Assembly: GCA_963722665.1 (NCBI GenBank)
Contig: CAVRNW010000037.1
Span: 1 to 64,000, forward strand
From: Site-B1 sp963722665
Lineage (GTDB): Bacteria; Bacteroidota; Bacteroidia; Flavobacteriales; Flavobacteriaceae
Direction of reading: 5' to 3'
Length of the DNA stretch: 64,000 nt
Both the position numbers and the translations under genes were made by a program. Under the pieces are notes generated by a model. The model was not told the origin of the DNA. It saw nothing but the letters and a program-made list of their open reading frames with translations, and did not search any database. Every line of letters begins with the position of its first letter. Position 1 is the stretch's first letter. Shown piece after piece: positions 55,101 to 64,000 of the stretch.

Positions 55101-58100
55101 GAACAGGCTAATGTGGAGTATATTGAATTTTGGCTTTTAGATCCTTTTTTAGATAATCCTGCAAATATGGGAGGTACATTGTCAATTAACCTTGGAAATA
55201 TTTCTGAGGACGTATTAAGAGATGGTCGTAAACAGTATGAAAATGGATTACCGGATGGCAGTATCAATAATGATCTAACCAATCCTACCGCCTGGGGTCA
55301 AGTGCCTGCTAACCAGTCTTTAATTTATGCCTTTGATTCAGGCGGGGGAGGAAGGGCCCTTCAGGATGTAGGCTATGACGGATTGAATGATGCAGAGGAA
55401 TTGGCTAAATTCGGAACGGCTTTTGGCGAGGACCCCGCAAATGATAATTACCAATATTTTTTAAATGCAGAAGGCAATATTTTCGAACGTTATAGTTTGT
55501 ACAATGGTGTGGAAAGGAATTCACCGGAACAGGTTACAGATACCAACAGAGGTAATACAACTCAGCCTGATGTAGAGGATATAAACAGGGATAACACAAT
55601 GAATACCATTGATAGTTATTTTGAATATTCAATTCCTTTAAATCCTGCATCGCTTAACATAAATAATGAATTTATAAAGGATGTTTCTCTAACGAATGTT
55701 GCGTATCCTAACGGAGAAACACAAACAGTTAGCTGGTACCAATTCAGGATTCCTGTGTCAGAATTTGATAATGCCGTGAATAATATCGCAGATTTCAGAT
55801 CTATACGGTTCATGCGGATGTACTTGAAGGATTTTACACAGCCAACAGTATTACGTTTTGGTACTTTAGAATTAGTCCGTGGAGATTGGAGAAGATATCA
55901 GTTAACATTAGATGATGAGCCAAATAATAATAATGACAATACTGTGTTCGAGACGGGGGTTGTTAGTGTTCAAGATAATCCAAACAGCTATGTAAGACCT
56001 CCAGGTGTCGTTCAGGAAGAGTTATTCAACAACAATACTGTTGTAAGACAAAATGAACAATCACTAACAATAATTGCTTGTGACCTTGAAAGTGAAGACT
56101 CAAGAGCTGTTTATAAGAATATTAATGTTGACATGCGTCAGTTCAATAAGTTAAGGATGTTCTTGCATGCCGAACAAGGTGTTAATCCAGGTTTGATGGA
56201 TGGAGAACTTGTAGCCTTTATAAGAATGGGGAATGATTTTACCGAGAATTTCTACCAGGTTGAATTACCATTAAAAGTTTCTGAAGGTGTTTCTACTTCG
56301 CCAACGGTTGTCTGGCCTGAAGAAAATGAAATTAACCTGAGAATAGAATTACTTCAACAAATTAAAGCAATTGGAATTTCAGATGGAACTTTGTTAAATC
56401 AGGATCCCACTTTTTATGATGAACAATTAAACGTAGTCAATGAATTCGATCCACATACATTAGGGGAATTAAGGTTAGCAGTTAAAGGAAATCCAAATTT
56501 TGGAGATATCAGGACCTTGATGGTTGGGGTAAAAAATGTTTCTAACAGTAATGCTTGTGCTACAGTATGGTTTAACGAATTACGCTTGTCAGACATGGAT
56601 AACCAAGGAGGTTGGGCAGCAGTTGCAAGTATGGATGGTAATATTGCCGACTTCGCAAATGTAAGTGCAACAGGAAGAAGAAGTACAATTGGATTTGGTT
56701 CTCTGGAACAGGGTCCGAATGAGAGAAGTAGGGAAGATGTAAAACAATATGATGTTGTCACAAATGTAAATCTCGGACAACTTTTACCTAAAAAATGGGG
56801 AATTCAATTGCCATTTAATTATGGAGTGGGTGAGGAAATTGTAACTCCGGAATATGATCAACAGTATAAGGATATAAAATTACAGGCAAGACTGGATGCG
56901 GCAAATTCAAATGAAGAAAGGGAAATTATTAAGCGTCAGTCAGAAGAATATACGAAAAGGAGAAGCATCAATTTTATAGGTGTCAGAAAACAGAGGACAG
57001 GTGATGGCAAACCAAGGTTTTACGATGTAGAGAATTTTACCTTCAATTACTCCTATAATCAAGTAGAACATCGCGATTTTGAAATTGAAAATTCACTGGA
57101 TCAAAACCTAAGAGTTGGAGCCAACTATAATTTTAATTTCAATCAGTTAAAAGTCGAACCATTTAAAAAGAACGATTCCTTATTCACCGGTAAGTATTGG
57201 AAGATTATTAAAGACTTTAATTTCAATTTATTGCCAACAAGTTTTAGCTTAAATTCAGATATTTTAAGACTCTTCAACAAACAGCGATTCAGACAGGTTG
57301 GTTTGAGTGAAAACGACATTCAAATTCCAGAATTATTCAGACGTAATTATACGTTCAATATGCAATACACCTTAAATTACAATATAACAGATGCATTGCG
57401 ATTGAACTTCTCGGCATCTAACAATAATATTGTAAGGAACTATTTTGAAAATGAAACAGATATTCAAGATCCTGAACTGGATATCTGGGATGGATTCTTC
57501 GATTTCGGAGATCCTAATATACAATCTCAACAACTTGGTATTAACTATGAGATTCCTATTAACAAAATTCCTGCTTTTAGCTTCTTGAATGCCACCTATG
57601 CGTATACAGGGAACTTTCAATGGACAAAAGGATCTGATTTATATCAGAACTTAAATGTGAATGGAATAAATTATAATTTGGGTAACTCGATCCAAAATGC
57701 CAATACCCATAATCTAAACACTACTTTAGATATGGACCGGTTTTATAAGTACATAGGATTTGTAAAAAAACCAACTAAGAAAAATCCAAATATCAGGCCT
57801 CAGGGTGCTGGTTTACCTCCTGGTTCCAGACCAAATAATAAGGCGGATGACAAGAGCAAAAAATTAGATACCAATAAGAATTCAGTTGGAAGAAAAATTT
57901 ATAATACAGCTGTAGGTTTATTGACATCCGTAAAAAGAATACAAGTAAATTATTCTGAAAATAATGGATCCTTTTTACCAGGATATTTGCAAACTCCAGG
58001 GTTTATTGGAACCTTAAAACCAACAGCCGGATTTACCTTTGGTAGCCAAAACGACATAAGACGATTTGCGGCCAGAAATGGATGGTTGACGATCTTCCCG

Positions 58101-59276
58101 GATTTTAATCAACAGTTTTCGCAAACTAAGAACAGGCAACTGGACGTTTCGGCAAGTGTAGAACCTTTAAATGATTTAAAAATAGATTTAATTGGAACGA
58201 GATTATACTCAGAGAACCTAACAGAAAATTATAACACTACAGATACCAATGGAGACGGATTTAGTGATATTTATAATTCCTTGATCCAAAACACTTATGG
58301 CAACTATAATATTTCAACAGCCTTAATAAAAACAGCTTTTAATAAAAGTGATGAAATGCGATCAAAGACTTTCAATGATTTTAGGGCGAACAGGTTAATA
58401 ATTGCCAATAGGTTAGCGAGGGATTATTACGGGTCATCAACATATCCGTTGAATTCTAATGGTTTTCCTGTAGGATTCGGTAAAACTAATCAAGCAGTAT
58501 TATTGCCATCTTTCTTATCAGCTTATACTGGTCAGAATGCAGAGAAGTCAAAATTAGGTGCTTTCAGGGATATTCCAATCCCAAACTGGACACTAAAATA
58601 TACAGGATTAATGAAACTGAAATGGTTTAAAAAGCAATTTAAACGTTTTTCCATAACTCATGGATACAGATCAAATTATACTATTAACCAGTTCAGAACT
58701 AATCTGGAGGGAGTTCAGGCCTTGGATAATGGAATAGCAACAGATGATCTTGATGTTAACGGCAATTTATATAACAGAGAGTTGTATACCAACATTAATT
58801 TGTCAGAAATGTTCAGTCCGTTGGTAAGGTTGGATTTTGAAATGAAGAATTCTATAAAAATACTTACTGAAATTAAAAAGGACAGAGTGTTGTCCCTTAG
58901 TTTTGATAATAACCTCTTGACCGAAATAATAGGTAATGAATATATTGTTGGCTTAGGTTACAGAATTAAAGACGTTAGAATAAAATCCAAATTAGCAGGA
59001 CCAAAAAAATCTGTTGTTAGTGATTTAAATTTAAAAGCAGACGTCTCAGTAAGGGATAATAAAACGATTATTCGTTATCTTGATTTGGAAAATAATCAAA
59101 TAACTGCGGGACAAACCATTTGGGGACTTAATTTTACAGGTGATTATGCATTTAGCAAAAACTTAACAGGTATATTTTATTTTGATTATACTTTTTCTGA
59201 ATATGCTATTTCTACGGCATTTCCACAATCCACAATTCGTTCCGGGATTACTTTAAGATATAATTTCGGTAATTAA
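52104..59276 (+). CDS. sprA: T9SS outer-membrane translocon SprA (Sov)
   Basis: 2390 residues. The TTG start is followed by a signal peptide ending IFSFNGFAQ; later ATGs would cut into the signal. SprA is a giant single-chain outer-membrane beta-barrel that forms the type IX secretion pore; F. johnsoniae mutants lose gliding and secretion. Segments consistent with the family: LPEFYVNSNFFESIFGGNTI near the N-terminus, GKVGTKLQVNANYDTQSTFD, and the barrel-like C-terminus TLRYNFGN. It would secrete the type B adhesins encoded at 1 and 40264. The order ruvA-sprA-gcvH-vanZ-tonB-remB is familiar in Flavobacteriaceae. Confidence 0.96.
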   Translation: MIHRTNHIFIKFFKVIITLAIMIFSFNGFAQETEPVEQDSTKTGYSIGRIEMPNPGSIVSKYTYDPATDRYFYTESVGEFNINYPIILTPKEFEELITRENLQAYYKEKIDAFDGKKAGSEESQKNLLPEFYVNSNFFESIFGGNTIEVIPQGSVEMDLGVIFTRNDNPAFSPRNRRNFTFDFDQRISLSLLGKVGTKLQVNANYDTQSTFDFQNLIKLEYTPTEDDILQKIEIGNVNMPLNSSLITGAQSLFGVKTQLQFGKTTVTAVFSEQQSQTRNVIAQGGGTLEEFTVFSRDYDENRHFFLAHYFRDTYDATLTNYPFLNTNVQITRAEVWITNRANRTDNVRNIVVLQDLGESNPENISSGVNLTSGPNAFPDNSNNGFDPFTIGSGSVLTSAIRDIATIQAGFGSLSASVSEGTDFVSLEGARKLTEGTEYRLHPQLGYISLNQRLNNDEILAVAFQFTVGGQVYQVGEFANDGVDATDVTTDTNGTITSLNNNNLVLKMLKSSVTNVNEPVWDLMMKNIYDTGAYQLSQDDFTLNIFYTETSPVNYITPIGTTPFPDQGPNQTPIDEMPLLRFFNFDKLNFNNDPQGNGDGFFDFVPGLTVITENGKIIFTKVEPFGEYIFDRLSLGGEDYDNDITYNDNQNKYVYTELYKLTKTAALEYFEKNKFQMKGRYKSTGGDGIPIGAFNVPRGSVRVTAGGRVLVEGVDYTVNYQIGRVQILDPALKASNTPIQVSVENNSFFGQQTKRFSGINVEHQFNENFVLGATFLNLNERPITQKANYGTEPINNTIFGFNGNYSSEVPFLTRLANKLPNIDTDVPSNISIRGEFAKLLPGSPKGTDFNGEATSYIDDFEGSQNAIDLKSPLSWFLSSTPADPALGYTSGGDPEDPIYLQNGFFRSKLNWYTIDPIFYTNQQPNGINDDDLSSPYTHRYFINDLFPIDLVQGQNALLNTLDLAFYPGQRGPYNFNPNLSSLSPDQTWGGITRQLTTNDFEQANVEYIEFWLLDPFLDNPANMGGTLSINLGNISEDVLRDGRKQYENGLPDGSINNDLTNPTAWGQVPANQSLIYAFDSGGGGRALQDVGYDGLNDAEELAKFGTAFGEDPANDNYQYFLNAEGNIFERYSLYNGVERNSPEQVTDTNRGNTTQPDVEDINRDNTMNTIDSYFEYSIPLNPASLNINNEFIKDVSLTNVAYPNGETQTVSWYQFRIPVSEFDNAVNNIADFRSIRFMRMYLKDFTQPTVLRFGTLELVRGDWRRYQLTLDDEPNNNNDNTVFETGVVSVQDNPNSYVRPPGVVQEELFNNNTVVRQNEQSLTIIACDLESEDSRAVYKNINVDMRQFNKLRMFLHAEQGVNPGLMDGELVAFIRMGNDFTENFYQVELPLKVSEGVSTSPTVVWPEENEINLRIELLQQIKAIGISDGTLLNQDPTFYDEQLNVVNEFDPHTLGELRLAVKGNPNFGDIRTLMVGVKNVSNSNACATVWFNELRLSDMDNQGGWAAVASMDGNIADFANVSATGRRSTIGFGSLEQGPNERSREDVKQYDVVTNVNLGQLLPKKWGIQLPFNYGVGEEIVTPEYDQQYKDIKLQARLDAANSNEEREIIKRQSEEYTKRRSINFIGVRKQRTGDGKPRFYDVENFTFNYSYNQVEHRDFEIENSLDQNLRVGANYNFNFNQLKVEPFKKNDSLFTGKYWKIIKDFNFNLLPTSFSLNSDILRLFNKQRFRQVGLSENDIQIPELFRRNYTFNMQYTLNYNITDALRLNFSASNNNIVRNYFENETDIQDPELDIWDGFFDFGDPNIQSQQLGINYEIPINKIPAFSFLNATYAYTGNFQWTKGSDLYQNLNVNGINYNLGNSIQNANTHNLNTTLDMDRFYKYIGFVKKPTKKNPNIRPQGAGLPPGSRPNNKADDKSKKLDTNKNSVGRKIYNTAVGLLTSVKRIQVNYSENNGSFLPGYLQTPGFIGTLKPTAGFTFGSQNDIRRFAARNGWLTIFPDFNQQFSQTKNRQLDVSASVEPLNDLKIDLIGTRLYSENLTENYNTTDTNGDGFSDIYNSLIQNTYGNYNISTALIKTAFNKSDEMRSKTFNDFRANRLIIANRLARDYYGSSTYPLNSNGFPVGFGKTNQAVLLPSFLSAYTGQNAEKSKLGAFRDIPIPNWTLKYTGLMKLKWFKKQFKRFSITHGYRSNYTINQFRTNLEGVQALDNGIATDDLDVNGNLYNRELYTNINLSEMFSPLVRLDFEMKNSIKILTEIKKDRVLSLSFDNNLLTEIIGNEYIVGLGYRIKDVRIKSKLAGPKKSVVSDLNLKADVSVRDNKTIIRYLDLENNQITAGQTIWGLNFTGDYAFSKNLTGIFYFDYTFSEYAISTAFPQSTIRSGITLRYNFGN

Positions 59277-59345
59277 CTAAATGTTGTTTGATATTACAGG
59301 ATGAATAAATAAATTTGTTGATATTAAAAACTTAAAAATAGATAA

Positions 59346-59726
59346 ATGAAGATTCCATCAGAATTAAAGTACACGAAAGACCACGAATGGGTCAAAGTGG
59401 AAGGAGATATTATAACAATAGGTATTACAGACTTTGCTCAAGGTGAATTAGGCGACATTGTATATGTTGAGGTTGAAACGGTCGACGAAACTCTGGAAGC
59501 AGAAGAAATATTCGGTACTGTAGAAGCGGTTAAAACCGTTTCCGATCTGTTTTTACCGGTTTCCGGCGAGATTATTGAATTTAATGAATCTTTAGAAGAT
59601 GAGCCGGAAAAGGTGAATGAAGATCCCTACGGTGAAGGATGGATGATTAAGGTAAAAATATCTGACAAATCTCAGTTGGATAATTTATTGGATGCCGATG
59701 CTTACAAAGCTATAATCGGTGCGTAA
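59346..59726 (+). CDS. gcvH: Glycine cleavage system H protein
   Basis: 126 residues. The lipoyl-lysine lies in FGTVEAVKTVSDLFLPVSGE. N-terminus YTKDHEWVKVEGD and the C-terminal GEGWMIKVK are typical. It shuttles the aminomethyl group among the P, T and L proteins, whose genes are not in the window. Its 3' end overlaps the next gene by eight bases. Confidence 0.97.
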   Translation: MKIPSELKYTKDHEWVKVEGDIITIGITDFAQGELGDIVYVEVETVDETLEAEEIFGTVEAVKTVSDLFLPVSGEIIEFNESLEDEPEKVNEDPYGEGWMIKVKISDKSQLDNLLDADAYKAIIGA

Positions 59727-60114
59727 AAATTTATATTTATTTATATCAATTTTAATAGTAGCTTTTTTTACTTATTTAAGTTTAAAAGAAACATTTTCAT
59801 TGGCATCTAATTTTGTTCCCTTTATTGATAAAATAGTTCACACCTGTGCATACATAGTGCTCACCTTTTTTTGGAGCAGATCCTTGATGCTATTTAAACC
59901 ATCATTTTCATTAGAAAAAATTTTAGTGATTGTGTCTCTGTTTTTATTGATTTACGGCATAATTATTGAAGTACTTCAAACTAAATTGACTACCAATAGA
60001 ATGGGTGAATTTCAAGATGTTCTGGCTAATGTATTAGGAATCGTTTTAGGCATTTTGTTATTTAGATTTTTTAGAAAGTTGGAGTTAAATTATAATAAAG
60101 GTTTGTTTTTTTGA
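59719..60114 (+). CDS. VanZ-like family membrane protein
   Basis: 131 residues from GTG, overlapping gcvH by eight bases, which implies coupled translation. Four membrane helices with the family features FVPFIDKIVHTCAYIVLTFF and EVLQTKLTTNRMGEFQDVLA-NVLGIVLG. VanZ relatives alter glycopeptide or lipid susceptibility in some bacteria; the role here is unknown. Confidence 0.88.
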   Translation: MRKNLYLFISILIVAFFTYLSLKETFSLASNFVPFIDKIVHTCAYIVLTFFWSRSLMLFKPSFSLEKILVIVSLFLLIYGIIIEVLQTKLTTNRMGEFQDVLANVLGIVLGILLFRFFRKLELNYNKGLFF

Positions 60115-60159
60115 TAAATATTTGGTTAATTTAGCAAACCTGTTAAAAACATAGAAGAT

Positions 60160-60879
60160 ATGGAACTGAAAAAAAGTAAAAAGGCCGATATAACCGGAAA
60201 CAGTAAAGTGTATATGGCATTGGGTTTAGTCTTAATGTTGTTCATCGCTTATCAAGCGATCAATTATAAAACTTATGACAAGTCTGCGATAGATATAGGT
60301 CAATTGAACCTTGATGAAGAACTAGTTGAGGAAATTCCAATCACTCAACAACTTCAAACACCACCTCCTCCACCGCCTCCACCTGCAGCTCCTGAAGTAA
60401 TAGAAGTTGTAGAAGACGAGCAGGAAGTTGAAGAAACCGTGATCGAATCTTCTGAGACAGACATGGAAGAAGAAATAGTTGAGGTAGAAGAAGTAGAAGT
60501 AGAGGAAATGGATGAAGATATAGAAGTTCCTTTTGCAGTTATTGAAAACGTGCCAATATATCCGGGATGTGAGAAAGGAAATAACGCAGCTAAAAAGGCA
60601 TGCATGTCTGAGCAGATCAGTAAGTTCGTTCAAAAGAAATTTAATACTGAATTAGCAGGTGAACTGGGTTTAACAGGAAGACAGCGTATCAACGTGATAT
60701 TCAAGATTGATAAAAATGGAAATATTACTGGCGTAAGATCAAGAGCTCCGCATCCAAGACTGGAAGCTGAAGCTGCAAGAGTGATTAATATGCTGCCTAA
60801 AATGAAACCGGGAATGCAACGTGGAAAGGCTGTTATTGTTCCTTATTCTTTACCAATTGTATTTCAAGTACAAGATTAA
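60160..60879 (+). CDS. tonB: Energy transducer TonB
   Basis: 239 residues. One N-terminal membrane helix (~18-36), a proline run (TPPPPPPPPAAPEV), a long acidic stretch (~80-125, EEEIVEVEEVEVEEMDEDIE) and a C-terminal TonB domain (VPIYPGCEKG to YSLPIVFQVQ). The acidic spacer differs from the Lys/Pro-rich spacer of proteobacterial TonB. It passes proton-motive energy to outer-membrane receptors. Confidence 0.94.
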   Translation: MELKKSKKADITGNSKVYMALGLVLMLFIAYQAINYKTYDKSAIDIGQLNLDEELVEEIPITQQLQTPPPPPPPPAAPEVIEVVEDEQEVEETVIESSETDMEEEIVEVEEVEVEEMDEDIEVPFAVIENVPIYPGCEKGNNAAKKACMSEQISKFVQKKFNTELAGELGLTGRQRINVIFKIDKNGNITGVRSRAPHPRLEAEAARVINMLPKMKPGMQRGKAVIVPYSLPIVFQVQD

Positions 60880-60900
60880 TAATATATATTTCAAAAATAT

Positions 60901-60934
60901 AAAACCGTTAGCTTTTTTAGTTAACGGTTTTTTT
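60901..60934 (+). terminator. Terminator after tonB
   Basis: Ten-pair stem AAAACCGTTA/TAACGGTTTT with an 11-base loop, then T-rich sequence. Confidence 0.85.
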
Positions 60935-60989
60935 ATGGCATTGTAAAAAATGTAGTATCTTTCGACGTATTAAAATCATATTTAAAATA

Positions 60990-63098
60990 ATGAAGAAATT
61001 ATTCCTACTAATAATTCTTATATCTTTTCAAACAAACCTTTTTGCTCAGGACCTTACCAATTACGAAAAGCCTCCTGTTTTTCCGGAATGTGACTCCGTT
61101 CAAATTCAAGATACCAAGCTATGTTTTAGCAATAAGTTGTATCAATTTATCTTTGAAAATTTTCAAGTCCCTCAAATAGTAAAAGATGAAAATTATAAAG
61201 GAGAAGTTGCCGTACTTTTTGAAGTAAATGAAAAAGGTAATTTTAAGCTTTTATATATTGAAGCCATGTACAATGAGTTGAAGGAGGAAGCTGTCAGAGT
61301 TTTTGGTGAACTTCCAACTGTAAAACCGGCAACATATAATGGCCAACCTACCTATGCTAAATATAGTATTTCAATAAAAATACCTTTAAAAGATCAAACA
61401 GTCACTGGAAGTCAAACCAATGAAGACATTGAATCAAATGAATTGATTCATCCGGCAAAAAATGAATTTGATGACCTCAATAAAAGTATAAAACCATATG
61501 AAGATCTAGAGTTTTCGAGTCAATTGAACATTCCTTTTACTCACAGTTTTTATTCAATATTCGATCAAAATATGAATCTGGTTGGCACAAATAGTCACAC
61601 AGGTTCCAAGCCTTTCATTTATGCTGATGTTGCTCCATATTATAGTCTAAAAGACAGGAGAAATAATCTTATAAAAAAATCAGATTCCTGGTTGGAAAAG
61701 AAGTTATTAAATGAGCATTTGGTGCAATTACAAGGGAACAATTATTGGTTTACCTTAGATCCGATTTTTGACCTTTCTGTGGGTAAAGATACAGATGCCG
61801 ATTTTAATTCTACATTCAATAATACTAGAGGCATCGTGTTTCAGGGAGGAATTGGCAAAAAATTAAATTTTTATACTTCCTATTTTGAAAGTCAGGGACG
61901 CTTTGCACAATATTATAATCAATATGCCGAGAGTTTGGGAAAACCAAATTCTGATACTGAGGTGGCCATTGTTCCTGGACGTGGAATAGCAAAGCGATTT
62001 AAAGAAAATGCTTATGATTATCCGGTTGCCGAAGGGTATTTATCCTTTACTCCAAGCAAGTACATGAACATTCAGTTTGGTCATGCTAAGAACTTCATTG
62101 GAGATGGATATCGGTCTTTACTCATAAGTGATGTTGCAAACCCTTACACTTTTTTTAAACTGAACACTAATTTCTGGAAGATAAAATATACTAATACTTG
62201 GATGTGGCTGCGTGATGTACGACCTGAAGTGCAAGAAGATGGTGCTTTTTTAACTAAATATATGGCCAACCATTATTTAAGCTTGAATGTTTCAAAGAGA
62301 TTAAATGTTGGATTATTTGAATCAGTTATGTGGACTGATAGTAACGGCAGAGGATTTGACATCAATTATTTGAATCCGGTAATTTTTTATCGAGCAATAG
62401 AATTTGAATCCGGGCAGGATGCAGGAAATGCAATTTTAGGAGCTACTGCAAAATACAAATGGAATGATAATGTAAATCTTTACGGACAGTTTATTTTGGA
62501 CGAATTTTCTCTGGAGGACATTAGAGATGGTAATAAAAGTTATAAGAATAAATTTGGGTATCAAATAGGAGCTAAATATTACAATGCTTTCAAAGTAAAG
62601 AATTTATTGCTTCAATTGGAATACAATCAGGTAAGGCCATATACCTATTCACATCCATCCATCGTTTTGAATTATGGGCATAGTAACCAATCTATGGCAC
62701 ATCTATGGGGATCAAATTTTAAGGAATTCATTATAATAGGAAGATATAATTACAAAAGATGGTTTGGAGATGCAAAAGTAATAATAGGTAAGAGAGGATT
62801 TGATTTTAATACTTCTGAGGACAACTCAAATTATGGAGGAGATATCTATAAGAATTATTTTGAGAGAGTAAGCGATAGTAACAATGAAATTGGACAAGGA
62901 AATACTACAGAATCATTTTATTTAGAATTGGAAGCTGGTTATCTGATTAATCCATCAACCAATCTCAAATTTTTCTTTAATATAAAAAACAGAAATTTTG
63001 TTCCTAACGTAGATACAGATTCAACATTTGACAATAGCACAGTTTGGTTCAACATAGGAATACGAACAGATATATTTAATTGGTATTTCGATTTGTAG
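60990..63098 (+). CDS. remB: Gliding motility protein RemB-like
   Basis: 702 residues with a signal peptide ending QTNLFAQ. Residues ~28-135 are a TonB C-terminal-like domain (PPVFPECDS, GEVAVLFEVNEKGNF, YAKYSISIKIPL). The rest looks like an outer-membrane beta-barrel of the capsule-assembly (Wzi-like) type (GYLSFTPSKYMNIQFGHAKN, FDINYLNPVIFYRAIEFES). RemB is a mobile surface protein of F. johnsoniae gliding, encoded near sprA as here. Assignment rests on remembered synteny and domain layout, not on a search. Confidence 0.8.
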   Translation: MKKLFLLIILISFQTNLFAQDLTNYEKPPVFPECDSVQIQDTKLCFSNKLYQFIFENFQVPQIVKDENYKGEVAVLFEVNEKGNFKLLYIEAMYNELKEEAVRVFGELPTVKPATYNGQPTYAKYSISIKIPLKDQTVTGSQTNEDIESNELIHPAKNEFDDLNKSIKPYEDLEFSSQLNIPFTHSFYSIFDQNMNLVGTNSHTGSKPFIYADVAPYYSLKDRRNNLIKKSDSWLEKKLLNEHLVQLQGNNYWFTLDPIFDLSVGKDTDADFNSTFNNTRGIVFQGGIGKKLNFYTSYFESQGRFAQYYNQYAESLGKPNSDTEVAIVPGRGIAKRFKENAYDYPVAEGYLSFTPSKYMNIQFGHAKNFIGDGYRSLLISDVANPYTFFKLNTNFWKIKYTNTWMWLRDVRPEVQEDGAFLTKYMANHYLSLNVSKRLNVGLFESVMWTDSNGRGFDINYLNPVIFYRAIEFESGQDAGNAILGATAKYKWNDNVNLYGQFILDEFSLEDIRDGNKSYKNKFGYQIGAKYYNAFKVKNLLLQLEYNQVRPYTYSHPSIVLNYGHSNQSMAHLWGSNFKEFIIIGRYNYKRWFGDAKVIIGKRGFDFNTSEDNSNYGGDIYKNYFERVSDSNNEIGQGNTTESFYLELEAGYLINPSTNLKFFFNIKNRNFVPNVDTDSTFDNSTVWFNIGIRTDIFNWYFDL

Positions 63099-63114
63099 AA
63101 TTAACTTTTCAAAG

Positions 63115-63122
63115 TATCTTTG
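63115..63122 (+). promoter_or_regulatory. Promoter -7 box of cyoE
   Basis: TATCTTTG fits TAnnTTTG; the TTG start is 24 bases downstream. Confidence 0.55.
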
Positions 63123-63146
63123 CTCGCTCAAAAGAGTAATTCAAAG

Positions 63147-64000
63147 TTGAATAATACACAAACTTCGATACTACCCGTTTCATTTATTTCAAATTTCAAG
63201 GAAATAACAAAGATCAGGCTTTCTATAAGCGTGGTGTTTTCTTCACTTGCAGGTTATTTACTGGGGGCAAGCTTCGTGGACATTAAGACATTGATCCTCC
63301 TGGCTATAGGGGGATATTGTATGGTTGGAGCTTCTAATGCCTATAATCAAATCATTGAAAAAGATCTCGATGCTTTAATGATCAGAACCCGGAATAGGCC
63401 AATTCCATCAGGAAGAATGTCAGTTAATCAGGCATTTATCATTGCCGTTTTGTTGACATTGATGGGTATTACTATTCTTTATCTAATAAATCCTAAAACA
63501 GCCATGTTTGGCGCAGTTTCCATTTTTTTATATACTAGTATTTATACTCCGTTAAAATTAAAAACACCGTTTTCAGTTTTTGTTGGAGCCATACCGGGAG
63601 CCATACCATTTATGTTAGGTTGGGTAGCTGCAACCAACGATTTTGGTATAGAACCGGGTACCTTATTTATGATCCAGTTTTTTTGGCAATTTCCTCATTT
63701 TTGGTCTATTGGCTGGTTTTTATATGAAGATTATGAAAGAGCAGGTTTCTATATGTTACCAACCAAAAGGAGAGATAAGGGAACTGCTGTTCAAATAATT
63801 GCATATACGGTCTGGACCATTATGGCATCCATACTTCCTGTTTTCGGATTTACAGGAAATTTACAACTATCAATTGTGTCAGCAATCATTGTATTTTTAT
63901 TTGGATTGGTAATGTTGTATTTTGCAATCATGTTATTTCAAAAAATGACTGCTAAAGCAGCAAAGCAACTAATGCTGGCAAGCGTGTCCTATATTACGCT
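63147..64000 (+). CDS. cyoE: Protoheme IX farnesyltransferase (heme O synthase), 5' part
   Basis: The frame is open to the right edge (~284 residues seen). The probable TTG start gives (M)NNTQTSILPVSFISNFKE; no ATG is suitable. UbiA-family membrane prenyltransferase: first Asp-rich motif NAYNQIIEKDLDALMIRT, then RNRPIPSGRMS, and the heme O synthase signature QFFWQFPHFWSIGWFL. It adds a farnesyl group to heme B, the first step to heme A for the oxidase encoded at 38227. The gene is also called ctaB. The C-terminus lies outside the window. Confidence 0.95.
   Translation, partial: MNNTQTSILPVSFISNFKEITKIRLSISVVFSSLAGYLLGASFVDIKTLILLAIGGYCMVGASNAYNQIIEKDLDALMIRTRNRPIPSGRMSVNQAFIIAVLLTLMGITILYLINPKTAMFGAVSIFLYTSIYTPLKLKTPFSVFVGAIPGAIPFMLGWVAATNDFGIEPGTLFMIQFFWQFPHFWSIGWFLYEDYERAGFYMLPTKRRDKGTAVQIIAYTVWTIMASILPVFGFTGNLQLSIVSAIIVFLFGLVMLYFAIMLFQKMTAKAAKQLMLASVSYIT

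Noticed and set aside
60322..60633. Minus-strand frames opposite tonB
   Set aside because: Low-complexity shadows of the proline and acidic repeats of TonB.

Overview
The window is AT-rich DNA from a Bacteroidota bacterium, almost certainly a gliding member of the Flavobacteriaceae. This rests on type IX secretion and gliding genes (sprA, remB, two adhesin/PorP-SprF/OmpA cassettes), an alternative complex III operon joined to cytochrome c oxidase, a GT117 (DUF2723) membrane protein, and many upstream boxes that fit the Bacteroidota promoter -7 element TAnnTTTG. No phage, insertion sequence or CRISPR array was seen.

Layout. 1-3.8 kb: the 3' end of a type B T9SS adhesin, a PorP/SprF protein and an OmpA/PD40 protein. 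3.9-13.2 kb: mostly minus-strand genes (CAP lipoprotein, aldo/keto reductase, MscS channel, GNAT-nitrilase fusion, beta-propeller lipoprotein, small membrane protein, polA). 13.4-23 kb: a disrupted aldehyde dehydrogenase, an Ntn-hydrolase asparaginase, a metallophosphoesterase, a cysteine-less thioredoxin-fold protein, a deacetylase/GT117 pair, tRNA-Gln and a tandem universal stress protein. 23.1-27.6 kb: rimP-nusA-infB behind a terminator-like hairpin. 28.1-40.1 kb: actABCDEF-coxBA, a full quinol-to-oxygen electron-transfer operon. 40.2-46.8 kb: a second complete adhesin-PorP/SprF-OmpA cassette. 46.8-52.1 kb: ruvB, a small zinc-ribbon gene, queG, maeB, ruvA. 52.1-64 kb: sprA, gcvH, vanZ-like, tonB, remB and the start of a heme O synthase gene (cyoE/ctaB) running off the edge; this order is familiar from flavobacterial genomes.

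How the genes work together. SprA is the outer-membrane translocon of the T9SS. The two adhesins carry type B sorting domains, and their neighbouring PorP/SprF and OmpA/PD40 proteins are expected to help deliver and anchor them. The Act complex and Cox subunits form a respiratory supercomplex, and the cyoE product would make heme O on the route to heme A.

Most unusual observation. Three otherwise well-conserved genes (aldehyde dehydrogenase, queG, maeB) are each broken by single-base +1 shifts. Five +1 sites are needed, and no -1 site. Three of them, one per gene, fall on the same decamer AAAAGACTTA, read in frame as AAA AGA CTT A. A fourth also falls on CTT A. In every case a UUR leucine codon in the new frame restores the conserved protein. 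This could be recoding, a mutational hotspot, or a motif-specific sequencing error; the sequence alone cannot decide. Other oddities are dispersed palindromic repeats (one forms the C-terminus of the asparaginase), a duplicated tRNA-Gln 3' end, a ~105-nt repeat upstream of two unrelated genes, and a helix-hairpin-helix domain fused to ActC.
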